DNA of 56,380 nt from Deltaproteobacteria bacterium (GTDB lineage Bacteria > Myxococcota > Myxococcia > Myxococcales > 40CM-4-68-19). Position 1 is the stretch's first letter; each line of letters starts with the position of its first letter. Below the pieces are notes generated by a model that was not told where the DNA came from, ran no database searches, and saw nothing but the letters and a program-made list of their open reading frames with translations. The position numbers and the translations under genes are program-made. Of the stretch, positions 42,187 through 49,657 are shown piece after piece. Location: positions 1 to 56,380 of the forward strand of contig VBLC01000054.1 in the NCBI GenBank assembly GCA_005879315.1. The letters run 5' to 3'.

Positions 42187-43932
42187 ATGGCGCGCACGCG
42201 CTACAGGCATCCGCAGCCGCCGCCGCTTTCGAGGCTGCCGGCCGCCGCCGTGCGCGCCGTGCTCTCCGAGGGCTACACCGCCGACGACCTGCGCCACGAC
42301 GTTCTCGCCGGCCTGGTGGTGGGCATCGTCGCCTTGCCGCTCTCGATGGCGCTGGCGATCGCGGTGGGCGTGCCGCCGCAGCATGGGCTCTACACCGCCA
42401 TCGTCGCTGGAATCGCCGTCCCGCTCCTCGGAGGATCGCGCTTCCAGGTAACCGGGCCGACCGCCGCTTTCATCGTCATCCTCGCGCCCATCTACGTGCG
42501 CCATGGAATGGCCGGCCTGCTCGTGGCGGGGGGAATGGCGGGCGTTCTTCTGCTCGCGATGGGACTCTTCCGGCTCGGCCGGCTGATCCAGTTCATTCCC
42601 CATCCGGTCACGACCGGATTCACCGCCGGCATCGGGACCGTCATCGGCGTGCTTCAGCTCAAAGACCTGCTCGGCCTTCGCCCGACGCGCACGCCCGACC
42701 ACTTCGCCGAGCGGGTCTGGTCTTTCATCCAGGCGCGGCACACCGCGAACATGAGCGAGCTCTCCATCGGCATCGCCACCCTCGCGATGCTCGCGCTCCT
42801 GCCGCGAGTGACCAAGCGCGTGCCGGCGCCTTTGGTCGCGCTCCCGGTGGCGGCGCTCCTCGCATGGGCGGTGCACCTCGACGTCGCAACCATCGGCTCG
42901 CGCTTCGTCACCCTGATCGACGGCGAGCAAGTCCACGGCATACCCCAGCTGCCGCCTTTGCCGATCCTGCCCTGGCACGTCGGCGCGGGCCTGCCGCTGC
43001 GGCTGGCCACTCTCCGTGCGCTCTTTCCCGCCGCCATCGCCATCGCGCTGCTCGGCGCCATCGAGTCGCTGCTCTCCGCGGTCGTGGCCGACGCGATGGC
43101 GGGCACCAAGCACGACCCCGACAGCGAGCTGCTCGCGCTGGGCGTGGGCAACATCCTCTGCCCCTTCTTCGGCGGCATCGCCTGCACCGGCGCGATCGCC
43201 CGCACCGCGACCGGCGTCCGCTACGGCAGCCGCTCGCCCTTCGCCAGCGTCATCCACGCCGTGGTGGTGCTCGTCGCGGTGCTCCTGCTCGCGCCGCTCA
43301 TCTCCTATCTGCCGATGGCGGCGCTGGCCGCGCTGCTCATGATGGTCGCGTGGAACATGTCGGAGGCGAGGCATTTCTTCCACGTGCTGCGCGTCGCGCC
43401 CAAGAGCGACGTGGCGGTGCTGCTCGCCTGCTACGCGCTCACCGTCGTCTTCGACATGGTGGTCGCGGTGACGGCGGGGATGATCCTCGCTGCCTTCCTC
43501 TTCATGCGCCGCATGGCCGAGGTCGCCTCGGTGCAGCTGGTGGACGAGCAGCACCCGCACCTCAAGCTGAAGCTCCCCAAGCAGGTGATCCTCTACGAAG
43601 TGAACGGGCCGCTCTTCTTCGGCGCGGCCGAAGCGGCGATGGATGCCTTCAAGGCCATCGGGGCGCGGCCGAAGGTGCTCATCCTCTATCTCGCGGCGGT
43701 GCCGGCCATGGACGTGACCGGGCTGGTGGCGCTGGAGAGCGCGCTCTTGCGGCTCAAGCAGCAGGGGGTGCTCTGCATCATCGCCGGCCTGCGGCCCCAG
43801 CCGGCGGCGGTGCTGGCGAAGGCCGGGGTGAAGGCCGAGCCGGGGCGGCTGCAGATCGCCGAGACGCTCGACGAGGCGGCAGCACAGGCGCAGGCGCACC
43901 TGGCGCCGCCGCGGAAGACGCTGCCGGTCTGA
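42187..43932 (+). CDS. SulP-family anion transporter with STAS domain
   Basis: This is a 581-residue inner membrane transporter for an anion such as sulfate, bicarbonate or a C4-dicarboxylate. The membrane domain opens with DVLAGLVVGIVALPLSMALA, followed by GLYTAIVAGIAVPLLGGSRFQVTGPTAAF (read in two parts around residue 80), ATGVRYGSRSPFASVIHA and about 12-14 helices. The cytoplasmic STAS domain occupies about residues 445-560 (VILYEVNGPLFFGAAEA, AMDVTGLVALE). DauA-like dicarboxylate transporters and BicA-like bicarbonate transporters are both possible. It diverges from the MFS gene across 56 bases and stands alone. Confidence 0.92.
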   Translation: MARTRYRHPQPPPLSRLPAAAVRAVLSEGYTADDLRHDVLAGLVVGIVALPLSMALAIAVGVPPQHGLYTAIVAGIAVPLLGGSRFQVTGPTAAFIVILAPIYVRHGMAGLLVAGGMAGVLLLAMGLFRLGRLIQFIPHPVTTGFTAGIGTVIGVLQLKDLLGLRPTRTPDHFAERVWSFIQARHTANMSELSIGIATLAMLALLPRVTKRVPAPLVALPVAALLAWAVHLDVATIGSRFVTLIDGEQVHGIPQLPPLPILPWHVGAGLPLRLATLRALFPAAIAIALLGAIESLLSAVVADAMAGTKHDPDSELLALGVGNILCPFFGGIACTGAIARTATGVRYGSRSPFASVIHAVVVLVAVLLLAPLISYLPMAALAALLMMVAWNMSEARHFFHVLRVAPKSDVAVLLACYALTVVFDMVVAVTAGMILAAFLFMRRMAEVASVQLVDEQHPHLKLKLPKQVILYEVNGPLFFGAAEAAMDAFKAIGARPKVLILYLAAVPAMDVTGLVALESALLRLKQQGVLCIIAGLRPQPAAVLAKAGVKAEPGRLQIAETLDEAAAQAQAHLAPPRKTLPV

Positions 43933-43938
43933 GCGGCC

Positions 43939-44859
43939 TTACCAGTCCTCCTTCTCGAACTTCATCCCCATCTGCCCCGCGATGAAGGCGACGTCGGCCA
44001 TCGCCTGCGGATTGCCGCAGGTGAGCAGCACCGTCCGGCGGGGGTCGATCCGCTCGCGCAGCATCTCGATCGGCTTGTCGCGCGGCATCACCGGTGGAAC
44101 GGCGGCCGCGCCCAAGGGCGGCAGCCGGAAGATGCTGCGCAAGAGATTGTTGGCGCGCCCGATGCCGAGGCGCAGGTCGCCCCGGTCGCGAGAGGTGGGA
44201 CGGCTGACCGAAGGCACGCAGACGAAGTCGAAGCGCTTCGCCGCTTCGATCTCCAGCATCTTCTCGTGGTAGCCGAGCTCCGGGTAGGTCCGGTTGGCGT
44301 AGAGCAGCGTGAAGCGCCCCTTCGGCGCCGCGCCCTGCTGCGCCTCATGGTCGAGCTGCTTGACCATCGAGGCGAAGGGGGCGAGGCCGGTCCCGCTCGC
44401 CACCATCAGCACATGCTCGAAGCCGGCGGCGCGCTTCTCCAGCGTGAAGTCGCCGACGATGCGCTCGACGTAGGCGAGCTTGTCGTCGCCGCCCTCGTCG
44501 ATGCGGAAGAGCGACTCGGTGAAGCGGCCGAGCACGCCGTCGACGCCCTTCTCCAGCACCACATAGAATTCGAGAAGGTTGCCGAGCGCGGTCTCGAAGG
44601 GCGCGGAGGAGAGCGAGTACGAGTGGGTCACCGGCCCGTGCCTTTGCTTTCCCTCGGGGTCGAGGTCGGGGACGTAGCGGATCTCGTCGCCCTCCTTCAC
44701 CTTCTTGGTGAGCAGGCAATCGTCGCGGCGCAGGGCGATGTACTGGCCCGCCTTGTAGCTGGGGAAAGGGCGGCCCTGGTTGTCGATCAGCCGGAAGATG
44801 GAGAGGCTCGGCGACAGCCTTTGCCACTCCACGACCCGCCCCGTCTTCAGCTCGGCCAT
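43939..44859 (-). CDS. Ferredoxin--NADP+ reductase
   Basis: This is a 306-residue FAD flavoprotein exchanging electrons between NADPH and ferredoxin or flavodoxin. The FAD-binding domain has THSYSLSSAP (the RxYS-like block) and GRFTESLF. The NADP-binding domain has MVASGTGLAPFASM and LLTCGNPQAMADV, and the C-terminus ends KFEKEDW, with a terminal aromatic residue as in the family. An insertion around residues 205-265 makes it longer than the 250-260-residue bacterial type. Likely supplies reduced ferredoxin or recycles it. It stands alone. Confidence 0.9.
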   Translation of the reverse strand: MAELKTGRVVEWQRLSPSLSIFRLIDNQGRPFPSYKAGQYIALRRDDCLLTKKVKEGDEIRYVPDLDPEGKQRHGPVTHSYSLSSAPFETALGNLLEFYVVLEKGVDGVLGRFTESLFRIDEGGDDKLAYVERIVGDFTLEKRAAGFEHVLMVASGTGLAPFASMVKQLDHEAQQGAAPKGRFTLLYANRTYPELGYHEKMLEIEAAKRFDFVCVPSVSRPTSRDRGDLRLGIGRANNLLRSIFRLPPLGAAAVPPVMPRDKPIEMLRERIDPRRTVLLTCGNPQAMADVAFIAGQMGMKFEKEDW

Positions 44860-44892
44860 CGCGCACAGTCTGTCTCTTTGAGGTGCGCTGCG

Positions 44893-45723
44893 CTACTGGC
44901 AAAGGCGGCGCCTTCTTCGCGCGAACATCAAGAGGGCGAGGGCGGACGGGCCGACGGCGCCGCTGGAGCAGCCGGTGGCCGGTGTCGTCGAAGGGCCCGG
45001 GCCTGCGTCGGGCTGGCTGCCGCTTCCGGCCCAGGCGAACAGCTCGGCGAGCGAGCCGTTGAAACGGCTGCGATCGGCCATGCCGGCGATGCCGGACACG
45101 CTGCCCGTCGCGCTGTATTGCCAGAGCTTCCAGCTCGCGAACGGGCCGGGGACCGATGGACAGGTTACGGCCCAGTTCGCCACCCAAAGATCGGCCGCGA
45201 CGTTGGCATTCCCCAGGGCGCTCCAGAATGCGGGCGAGGTATAGACGATGGGCCTGCGGCCCGTCGCGAAACGGATCCGCTCGATCCACTGCGCCATCGA
45301 GGCGGCGAGGGCGGCGGAGGTGAGGCCGCCCATGGTTTCGATGTCGAGTGCAGGAGGCAGGTCGCCGGGTCCGAGCGCGCCGACGCGCTGCAGGACCAGG
45401 TTCGCCTGCGCGATGGGGTCTTGCGCCGGCTCGAAGTATTGATAGGAGCCGCGCACCATGCCGTGCGCCTTGATCGCGGCCCAGTTCGCGTCGAAGGAGG
45501 AGTCGGGATAGGCGAGCCCGTCGCTCACCCGGGCGATGGCGAAGGCGATGCCGGCAGACCGGACCGCGGCCCAGTCGACAGTGCCGTCCCACCTGGAGAC
45601 ATCGACGCCTTCGACGGTCGTGTTGGCGCAGATGGTGAGCCCGGCTTCGGTGTCCGTCTCGGGGAATGCGCCGCCGCCGCAGCTCGCGGCGAGAAAGACG
45701 AGCAGCGCCCCCTTTGATCGCAT
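44893..45723 (-). CDS. GH25-like muramidase lipoprotein with MYXO-CTERM-type tail
   Basis: This is a 276-residue surface protein. The ATG at 45723 gives MRSKGALLVFLAASC, a lipoprotein signal with Cys15. The catalytic domain resembles glycoside hydrolase 25 lysozymes: VEGVDVSRWDGTVDWAAV at the start, FAIARVSDGL, GSYQYFEP, the acidic pair in PALDIETM and LWVANWAV. After a Pro/Gly/Ser linker the C-terminus is TTPATGCSSGAVG, a hydrophobic segment and RRRRR, matching a MYXO-CTERM anchor. Having both a lipobox and such a tail is odd. It probably cleaves peptidoglycan, either its own or that of prey. Confidence 0.8.
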   Translation of the reverse strand: MRSKGALLVFLAASCGGGAFPETDTEAGLTICANTTVEGVDVSRWDGTVDWAAVRSAGIAFAIARVSDGLAYPDSSFDANWAAIKAHGMVRGSYQYFEPAQDPIAQANLVLQRVGALGPGDLPPALDIETMGGLTSAALAASMAQWIERIRFATGRRPIVYTSPAFWSALGNANVAADLWVANWAVTCPSVPGPFASWKLWQYSATGSVSGIAGMADRSRFNGSLAELFAWAGSGSQPDAGPGPSTTPATGCSSGAVGPSALALLMFARRRRRLCQ

Positions 45724-45777
45724 CGAGCGGACATTCTCCACCCGATCCGCCCGCGCCGCATCGGCCGGCTGGCGGAG

Positions 45778-46200
45778 TCACCGCACATTAATCATCAACT
45801 GCTGCGGCACGCCGCCGTACCGCATGTAGAAGGCGAGCCCGTCGGAGACGGCCAGGGACTCGACCAGCGCCGCGGCAGCCTGGGCCGGATCGGTCAGGTC
45901 GGTCTCGGCCTGGTCGACGAAGAACCCGTCGCTGCGCAGCTCGGCCAGGACGTGGGCGCCGGTCACCTCGAAGCGGAGCTCCAGATCGCCGTGATAGGGG
46001 GGATGGTCCACGACGCGGAACCCCTTCTCCACGAGCACACGGATCACTTCCCTTCGCAGCGGCTCGGGCCCAGGGTCGACCGTGAGCGGATGGATTCCCA
46101 GCTCACCGCGCGTGAGCGGCCGGTCGGCGCGGGTGGTGTGCCACTGGCCGGCGCAACCGAGCGCCAGGGTAGAGAGCAACGCGGCGGCGGCGGCGCGCAT
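45778..46200 (-). CDS. Small lipoprotein of unknown function
   Basis: This is a 140-residue predicted lipoprotein with signal MRAAAAALLSTLALGC (lipobox Leu-Ala-Leu-Gly-Cys). The mature part has REVIRVLVEKGFRVVDHPPYHGDLEL and a region GHVL-like followed by AAAALVESLAVSDGLAFYMRYG. This layout is seen in small envelope lipoproteins of the DUF4136/LPP20-like kind, but no family is certain. It is divergent from the TerB-like gene, 40 bases apart. Confidence 0.65.
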   Translation of the reverse strand: MRAAAAALLSTLALGCAGQWHTTRADRPLTRGELGIHPLTVDPGPEPLRREVIRVLVEKGFRVVDHPPYHGDLELRFEVTGAHVLAELRSDGFFVDQAETDLTDPAQAAAALVESLAVSDGLAFYMRYGGVPQQLMINVR

Positions 46201-46240
46201 TGGCGGACATTTGTAACGCCCTCCGGCATATGATGCCGCC

Positions 46241-46627
46241 GTGGAACTGGCCCAGGCGCGCAGCCTCTATGAGCTGATGATGCTCACCGCCTGGGCCGAC
46301 GGACGGCTGGAGGCTTCCGAGACGCTCGTCGCCGACGCGCTCCGCAGCGAGCTGCCCGAGCTGCACAACCTCGGCGACCACGCCGCGCTGGCGGATTCGG
46401 CCAAGGCGCGCCTCCAGAAGCTGGGCCTCAAGCGCGCGCTGACCGAGGTGGCGGCGCCGCTGCGCGACCCGGCCGACCGCGAGCTGGCGTTCGTCTGCTG
46501 CGCGCGGGTGCTGGAGGCCGACGGGATCATCGCCAAGGAGGAGTTCCAGGTCCTCGCCGCGCTCAAGGCGCTCTTTGGCTTCGGCTCGGAGGACGTGGCG
46601 CGCCTGCTCCGCCGGGCCGCGGAGTAG
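46241..46627 (+). CDS. TerB-like small protein
   Basis: This is a 128-residue all-helical protein. LYELMMLTAWADGRLEASE and ELAFVCCARVLEADGIIAKEE match the two conserved acidic repeats of the TerB/DUF533 family, which bind divalent metal (the Asp in ADG motifs). TerB-domain proteins occur in tellurite/stress systems and as small stand-alone proteins near the membrane; this one has no Ter neighbours, so tellurite resistance should not be assumed. The start is GTG at 46241. It converges on the following gene. Confidence 0.78.
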   Translation: MELAQARSLYELMMLTAWADGRLEASETLVADALRSELPELHNLGDHAALADSAKARLQKLGLKRALTEVAAPLRDPADRELAFVCCARVLEADGIIAKEEFQVLAALKALFGFGSEDVARLLRRAAE

Positions 46628-46639
46628 AGCGGACGAGCT

Positions 46640-47440
46640 CTAGTTGTACGTCGCCGAGAACGCGACCGTGGCACCCCAGCTCGTCCACATCGGCGGATTC
46701 GTCCCAGTGTCCTGGTTTGCGGTGAACGACAGGTGGCCGACCATGCCGAGGCCCCAGTGATTCGAAACCCACCACTCTTTTCCGAGAGCAGCTCGGAGAC
46801 CAAAGCCCCAGCTTGTATTCTGCGATGTGCCGTTCACGGCCAACGTTCCGCGGGTCAGAGCCGGCGAGATCGAAAGGTAAACGTTGCCTGCGTAGTATCC
46901 AGTGTACTCGCCACCGATCGCTACGAAAGTGAGAGTGGCATTCGGGTTGTTCAGGGTCGTGTTTCCCGAGGTGATCGTCGGGCTCGTCGCAACCAGGTCC
47001 CAGAGATGGACGGCGAGGATCTGGTTTTCCGTGATTGCGGCTCCGACCGCGATCCCGAAGGTGCCGGCAAAGCCGCTGATGCTCGCATCCACGCCATTCT
47101 GGGACGCGCTCGATCTGACATACCCGAATCCCAAATCCGGCCGGATGTACGCTCCGAGATGCCGGTTGATTGTCGAATCGAGTACCGCAGGCCGGCCTGA
47201 ATCCCCCGCGCTGGACGGCGTATCTCCCCGAGCAGGCTCAAACTTGGCGGGAATGGCCTGCTGGTCAGTGGCAGTCCGCGGCTGCGCGGCGGCAGTGCCT
47301 GGCTCCGGATCGACACACTGGCGCTGAACACAGATGCGATCGCCTTTGCACTCGCTGTCTTTCGAGCAGCCGTCGTCCGCAAGAGCGGGACCGGCGAACG
47401 CGAGCAATGCCGCTGCTCCCAACTTGATGACATGCCTCAT
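46640..47440 (-). CDS. Probable outer membrane beta-barrel protein with Cys-rich N-terminus
   Basis: This is a 266-residue exported protein. The signal peptide (MRHVIKLGAAALLAFAGPALA) is followed by DDGCSKDSECKGDRICVQRQC, a short disulfide-type motif common in secreted proteins of Myxococcota. The rest alternates polar and hydrophobic residues in strands (RPDLGFGYVRSSASQ, LTFVAIGGEYTGYYAGNVY, VAFSATYN), as in small outer membrane barrels of about eight strands. Codon third positions are less GC-rich than nearby genes. It is preceded by a small ORF whose stop overlaps this ATG by 4 bases. Function unknown. Confidence 0.7.
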   Translation of the reverse strand: MRHVIKLGAAALLAFAGPALADDGCSKDSECKGDRICVQRQCVDPEPGTAAAQPRTATDQQAIPAKFEPARGDTPSSAGDSGRPAVLDSTINRHLGAYIRPDLGFGYVRSSASQNGVDASISGFAGTFGIAVGAAITENQILAVHLWDLVATSPTITSGNTTLNNPNATLTFVAIGGEYTGYYAGNVYLSISPALTRGTLAVNGTSQNTSWGFGLRAALGKEWWVSNHWGLGMVGHLSFTANQDTGTNPPMWTSWGATVAFSATYN

Positions 47441-47640
47441 GCTGTCCCCTCGATCGCCTTGGGCAACAGGCTGTCATGCGAGGCATAGCCACCACTCAGG
47501 GCAGCGGTCAACTCGTCGATACAAACGAACTGACGCATCGGTTTTGGACCATCGTCGCATGAGCAATCAGTGCAGACGAACCGGACAGCAACCGGTCCCC
47601 AGACCGAAAACCGCAACTGACGTCTATCTTCAAACCCCAC
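47437..47640 (-). CDS. Candidate small cysteine-containing protein coupled to the beta-barrel gene
   Basis: This is a 67-codon frame starting at GTG 47640 (or a later ATG within it). It contains FVCTDCSCDD and FVCIDELTAAL, giving four cysteines that could bind metal. Its TGA overlaps the ATG of the downstream barrel gene by 4 bases, and the barrel gene's likely ribosome-binding site (GAGGGG) lies inside this frame. This favours a real coupled gene. No homologue is recognised and it could be a leader region only. Positions 47641-47776 beyond it hold no other recognised feature. Confidence 0.4.
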   Translation of the reverse strand: MGFEDRRQLRFSVWGPVAVRFVCTDCSCDDGPKPMRQFVCIDELTAALSGGYASHDSLLPKAIEGTA

Positions 47641-47776
47641 AAGCTCGGTCGCTAGGCCGGACTGGTGACGGAGCTGTGCATCGCATCGATGGCGGAGAGC
47701 GCAGACCCGAAGTGTTCAGCGAGGTCCGGTGCACAACGCACTTGCCGTCCACGATAACATCTGCTATTCGAGTTCC

Positions 47777-48400
47777 ATGGCTAGACAGCTCTCGCTTCCG
47801 CTGCCGAAATGGGGAGGGCGCCGCGAAGGAGCGGGACGGCCGAGGACGCGGCCGCATCCGGGTCTGGTCGGACCGGGAGTGCCGCATCTGGCTCGAGAAG
47901 AGATCAACTCGCGGCATCCGGTTCACGTGACCATGCGCGTGCAGCCAGGCGTCGGCTATCTGCGGGTATACCGGCGAGCGCAGCTACTGGAAGATGCCTT
48001 TCGCGAGGCGCGCCTGCGCTTCGGAATGCGCATCGTCCATTACTCCATTCAAGGCAATCACCTGCATCTGCTGGTCGAAGTCGACAGCGCCGAATCGCTC
48101 TCGCGGGGCATGCAGGGCTTGGCCATCCGTATCGCGAAAGGCCTCAATGCTCTCGCCGGCCGCAAGGGCGCCGTTTTCGCTGACCGTTATCACGCCCACG
48201 GGCTCAAGACGCGGCGCGAGGTTGCCAACGCGGTCCGCTACGTCCTCGGCAACTATCGGCATCACGCGCGCGAATACTTGCCGCCGCATTGGGAGGATGC
48301 GCTCTCTTCGGTCCGCTTCCTCCGCGCCACACCAGACGCGGGCGCGCCGGTGATCGAGCCAAAGACCTGGCTGCTGCGCGTCGGCTGGCGGATGCACTAG
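47777..48400 (+). CDS. REP-associated tyrosine transposase-like (RAYT, Y1/IS200 family)
   Basis: This is a 207-residue single-strand HUH endonuclease-type protein. After a basic N-terminus (PLPKWGGRREGAGRPR), PVHVTMRVQPGVGYLR starts the Y1 domain. The metal-binding His pair is in GNHLHLLVEVD, and the nucleophilic Tyr is expected in the helix AVRYVLGNYRHHA. RAYTs are domesticated transposases that act on REP-type hairpins rather than moving whole insertion sequences. The ATG at 47777 is chosen; an in-frame start at 47729 adds unrelated residues. A 64-base imperfect palindrome overlaps its stop codon. Confidence 0.85.
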   Translation: MARQLSLPLPKWGGRREGAGRPRTRPHPGLVGPGVPHLAREEINSRHPVHVTMRVQPGVGYLRVYRRAQLLEDAFREARLRFGMRIVHYSIQGNHLHLLVEVDSAESLSRGMQGLAIRIAKGLNALAGRKGAVFADRYHAHGLKTRREVANAVRYVLGNYRHHAREYLPPHWEDALSSVRFLRATPDAGAPVIEPKTWLLRVGWRMH

Positions 48401-48460
48401 CAGGCTGCGGAAAGACCTGTCCGTTGCGATCGGCTCGTCGGGTTTTGCAGCAACTGCTAG
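48397..48460. repeat. 64-bp imperfect palindrome at the end of the RAYT gene
   Basis: CTAGCAG (48397-48403) pairs with CTGCTAG (48454-48460). The inner arms GCTGCGGAAAGACC and GGGTTTTGCAGC continue the pairing with mismatches. The palindrome contains the TAG stop of the RAYT gene and ends 12 bases before the epoxide hydrolase start. It may be a REP-like target of the transposase, a terminator-like structure, or both. Confidence 0.55.
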
Positions 48461-48472
48461 AATGCGCGCGGC

Positions 48473-49657
48473 GTGCGCGCGATCGAGCCCTTCTCCATCC
48501 ACGTCGCCGACTCGGTCCTCTCCGACCTGCAGAGCCGCATCCGCGCGACCCGCTGGCCCGATCCGGCGCCGGGCGCTCCCTGGTCGCAAGGAACAGACCT
48601 TTCGTACCTCAAGGAGCTGCTCTCCTGCTGGGCCGACGGCTACGACTGGCGAGCGCAAGAGCGCAAGCTGAATGCGTTCCGCCATTTCCGCGCCGACCTG
48701 AGCGGAGCGCGCATCCACTTCGTACACGAGCGCGCCAAAGAAGCGCGCGGCATCCCGCTCATCCTCACGCACGGCTGGCCGAGCACGTTTCTCGAATTGC
48801 TCCCTCTCGTCCCTCTCTTGACCGATCCCACGGCCCACGGCATCGACGGCCCCGCCTTCGACGTGGTCATTCCCTCGCTGCCCGGCTATGGCTTCTCCGA
48901 GCGGCCCGAGCGGACGGGAATCAATTACCGGTCCACTGCCGCCCTCTGGCACGAGCTCATGCGCGCGCTCGGATACGAGCGCTACGGGGCGCAAGGCGGA
49001 GATTTTGGCGCCGGCGTGACCACGTTCATGGCGCTCGACGATCCGCGCCCGATGATCGGCATCCATCTGAGCAACCTGGAAATCGCGCCCTATCGAGGCC
49101 CGGGCTCGCGCCCTCTCTCGGAAGCGGAGCGCGCATACCTGGCAGAGAATCGCCGCTGGCTCGAGGTCGAGCACGGATATAGCGATCTCCAATCAACCAA
49201 GCCGCAGAGCCTCGGTTATGGTCTCAATGACTCGCCTGCCGGATTGGCCGCCTGGATCGTCGAGAAATGGCGCTCGTGGACGGACAGCGGCGGAGACCCG
49301 GCCGCGCGGCTCTCGCGCGAATTCCTCCTCGATACATTGATGATCTATTGGACGACGCAAACGATCACCGCCTCGATGCGGGACTATTTCGACAACCGCT
49401 GGCACGGAGTCGCGCTCGGCCCGGACGATTTCGTCGCCGTGCCGACGGCGGTCGCGGTCTTCCCCAACCAGTTCGTCCCCGAAGGAGAGCCGCCGCGCGA
49501 ATGGGCGGAGCGGCTCTACGAGGTCCGCCGCTGGACGCCGATGCCGCGCGGCGGGCACTTCGCCCCGGCCGAAGTGCCCGAGCTGGTGGCACGCGACATC
49601 GCCGCCTTCTTCGGCTCGATACGTTCTAGTGCGCCAGCGCCGCGCCGTGCGCCTTGA
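48473..49657 (+). CDS. Epoxide hydrolase (alpha/beta-hydrolase with EHN domain)
   Basis: This is a 394-residue protein. The N-terminal EHN segment (about 1-105) includes IEPFSIHVADSVLSDLQSR and WSQGTDLSYLKELLSCW. The hydrolase core has the oxyanion motif THGWPST, the nucleophile in GAQGGDFGAG (Asp), and the catalytic His in RGGHFAP, the same layout as microsomal-type epoxide hydrolases. It converts epoxides to diols; the natural substrate is unknown. The start is GTG at 48473. The last 32 bases overlap the convergent EmrB gene. Confidence 0.92.
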   Translation: MRAIEPFSIHVADSVLSDLQSRIRATRWPDPAPGAPWSQGTDLSYLKELLSCWADGYDWRAQERKLNAFRHFRADLSGARIHFVHERAKEARGIPLILTHGWPSTFLELLPLVPLLTDPTAHGIDGPAFDVVIPSLPGYGFSERPERTGINYRSTAALWHELMRALGYERYGAQGGDFGAGVTTFMALDDPRPMIGIHLSNLEIAPYRGPGSRPLSEAERAYLAENRRWLEVEHGYSDLQSTKPQSLGYGLNDSPAGLAAWIVEKWRSWTDSGGDPAARLSREFLLDTLMIYWTTQTITASMRDYFDNRWHGVALGPDDFVAVPTAVAVFPNQFVPEGEPPREWAERLYEVRRWTPMPRGGHFAPAEVPELVARDIAAFFGSIRSSAPAPRRAP

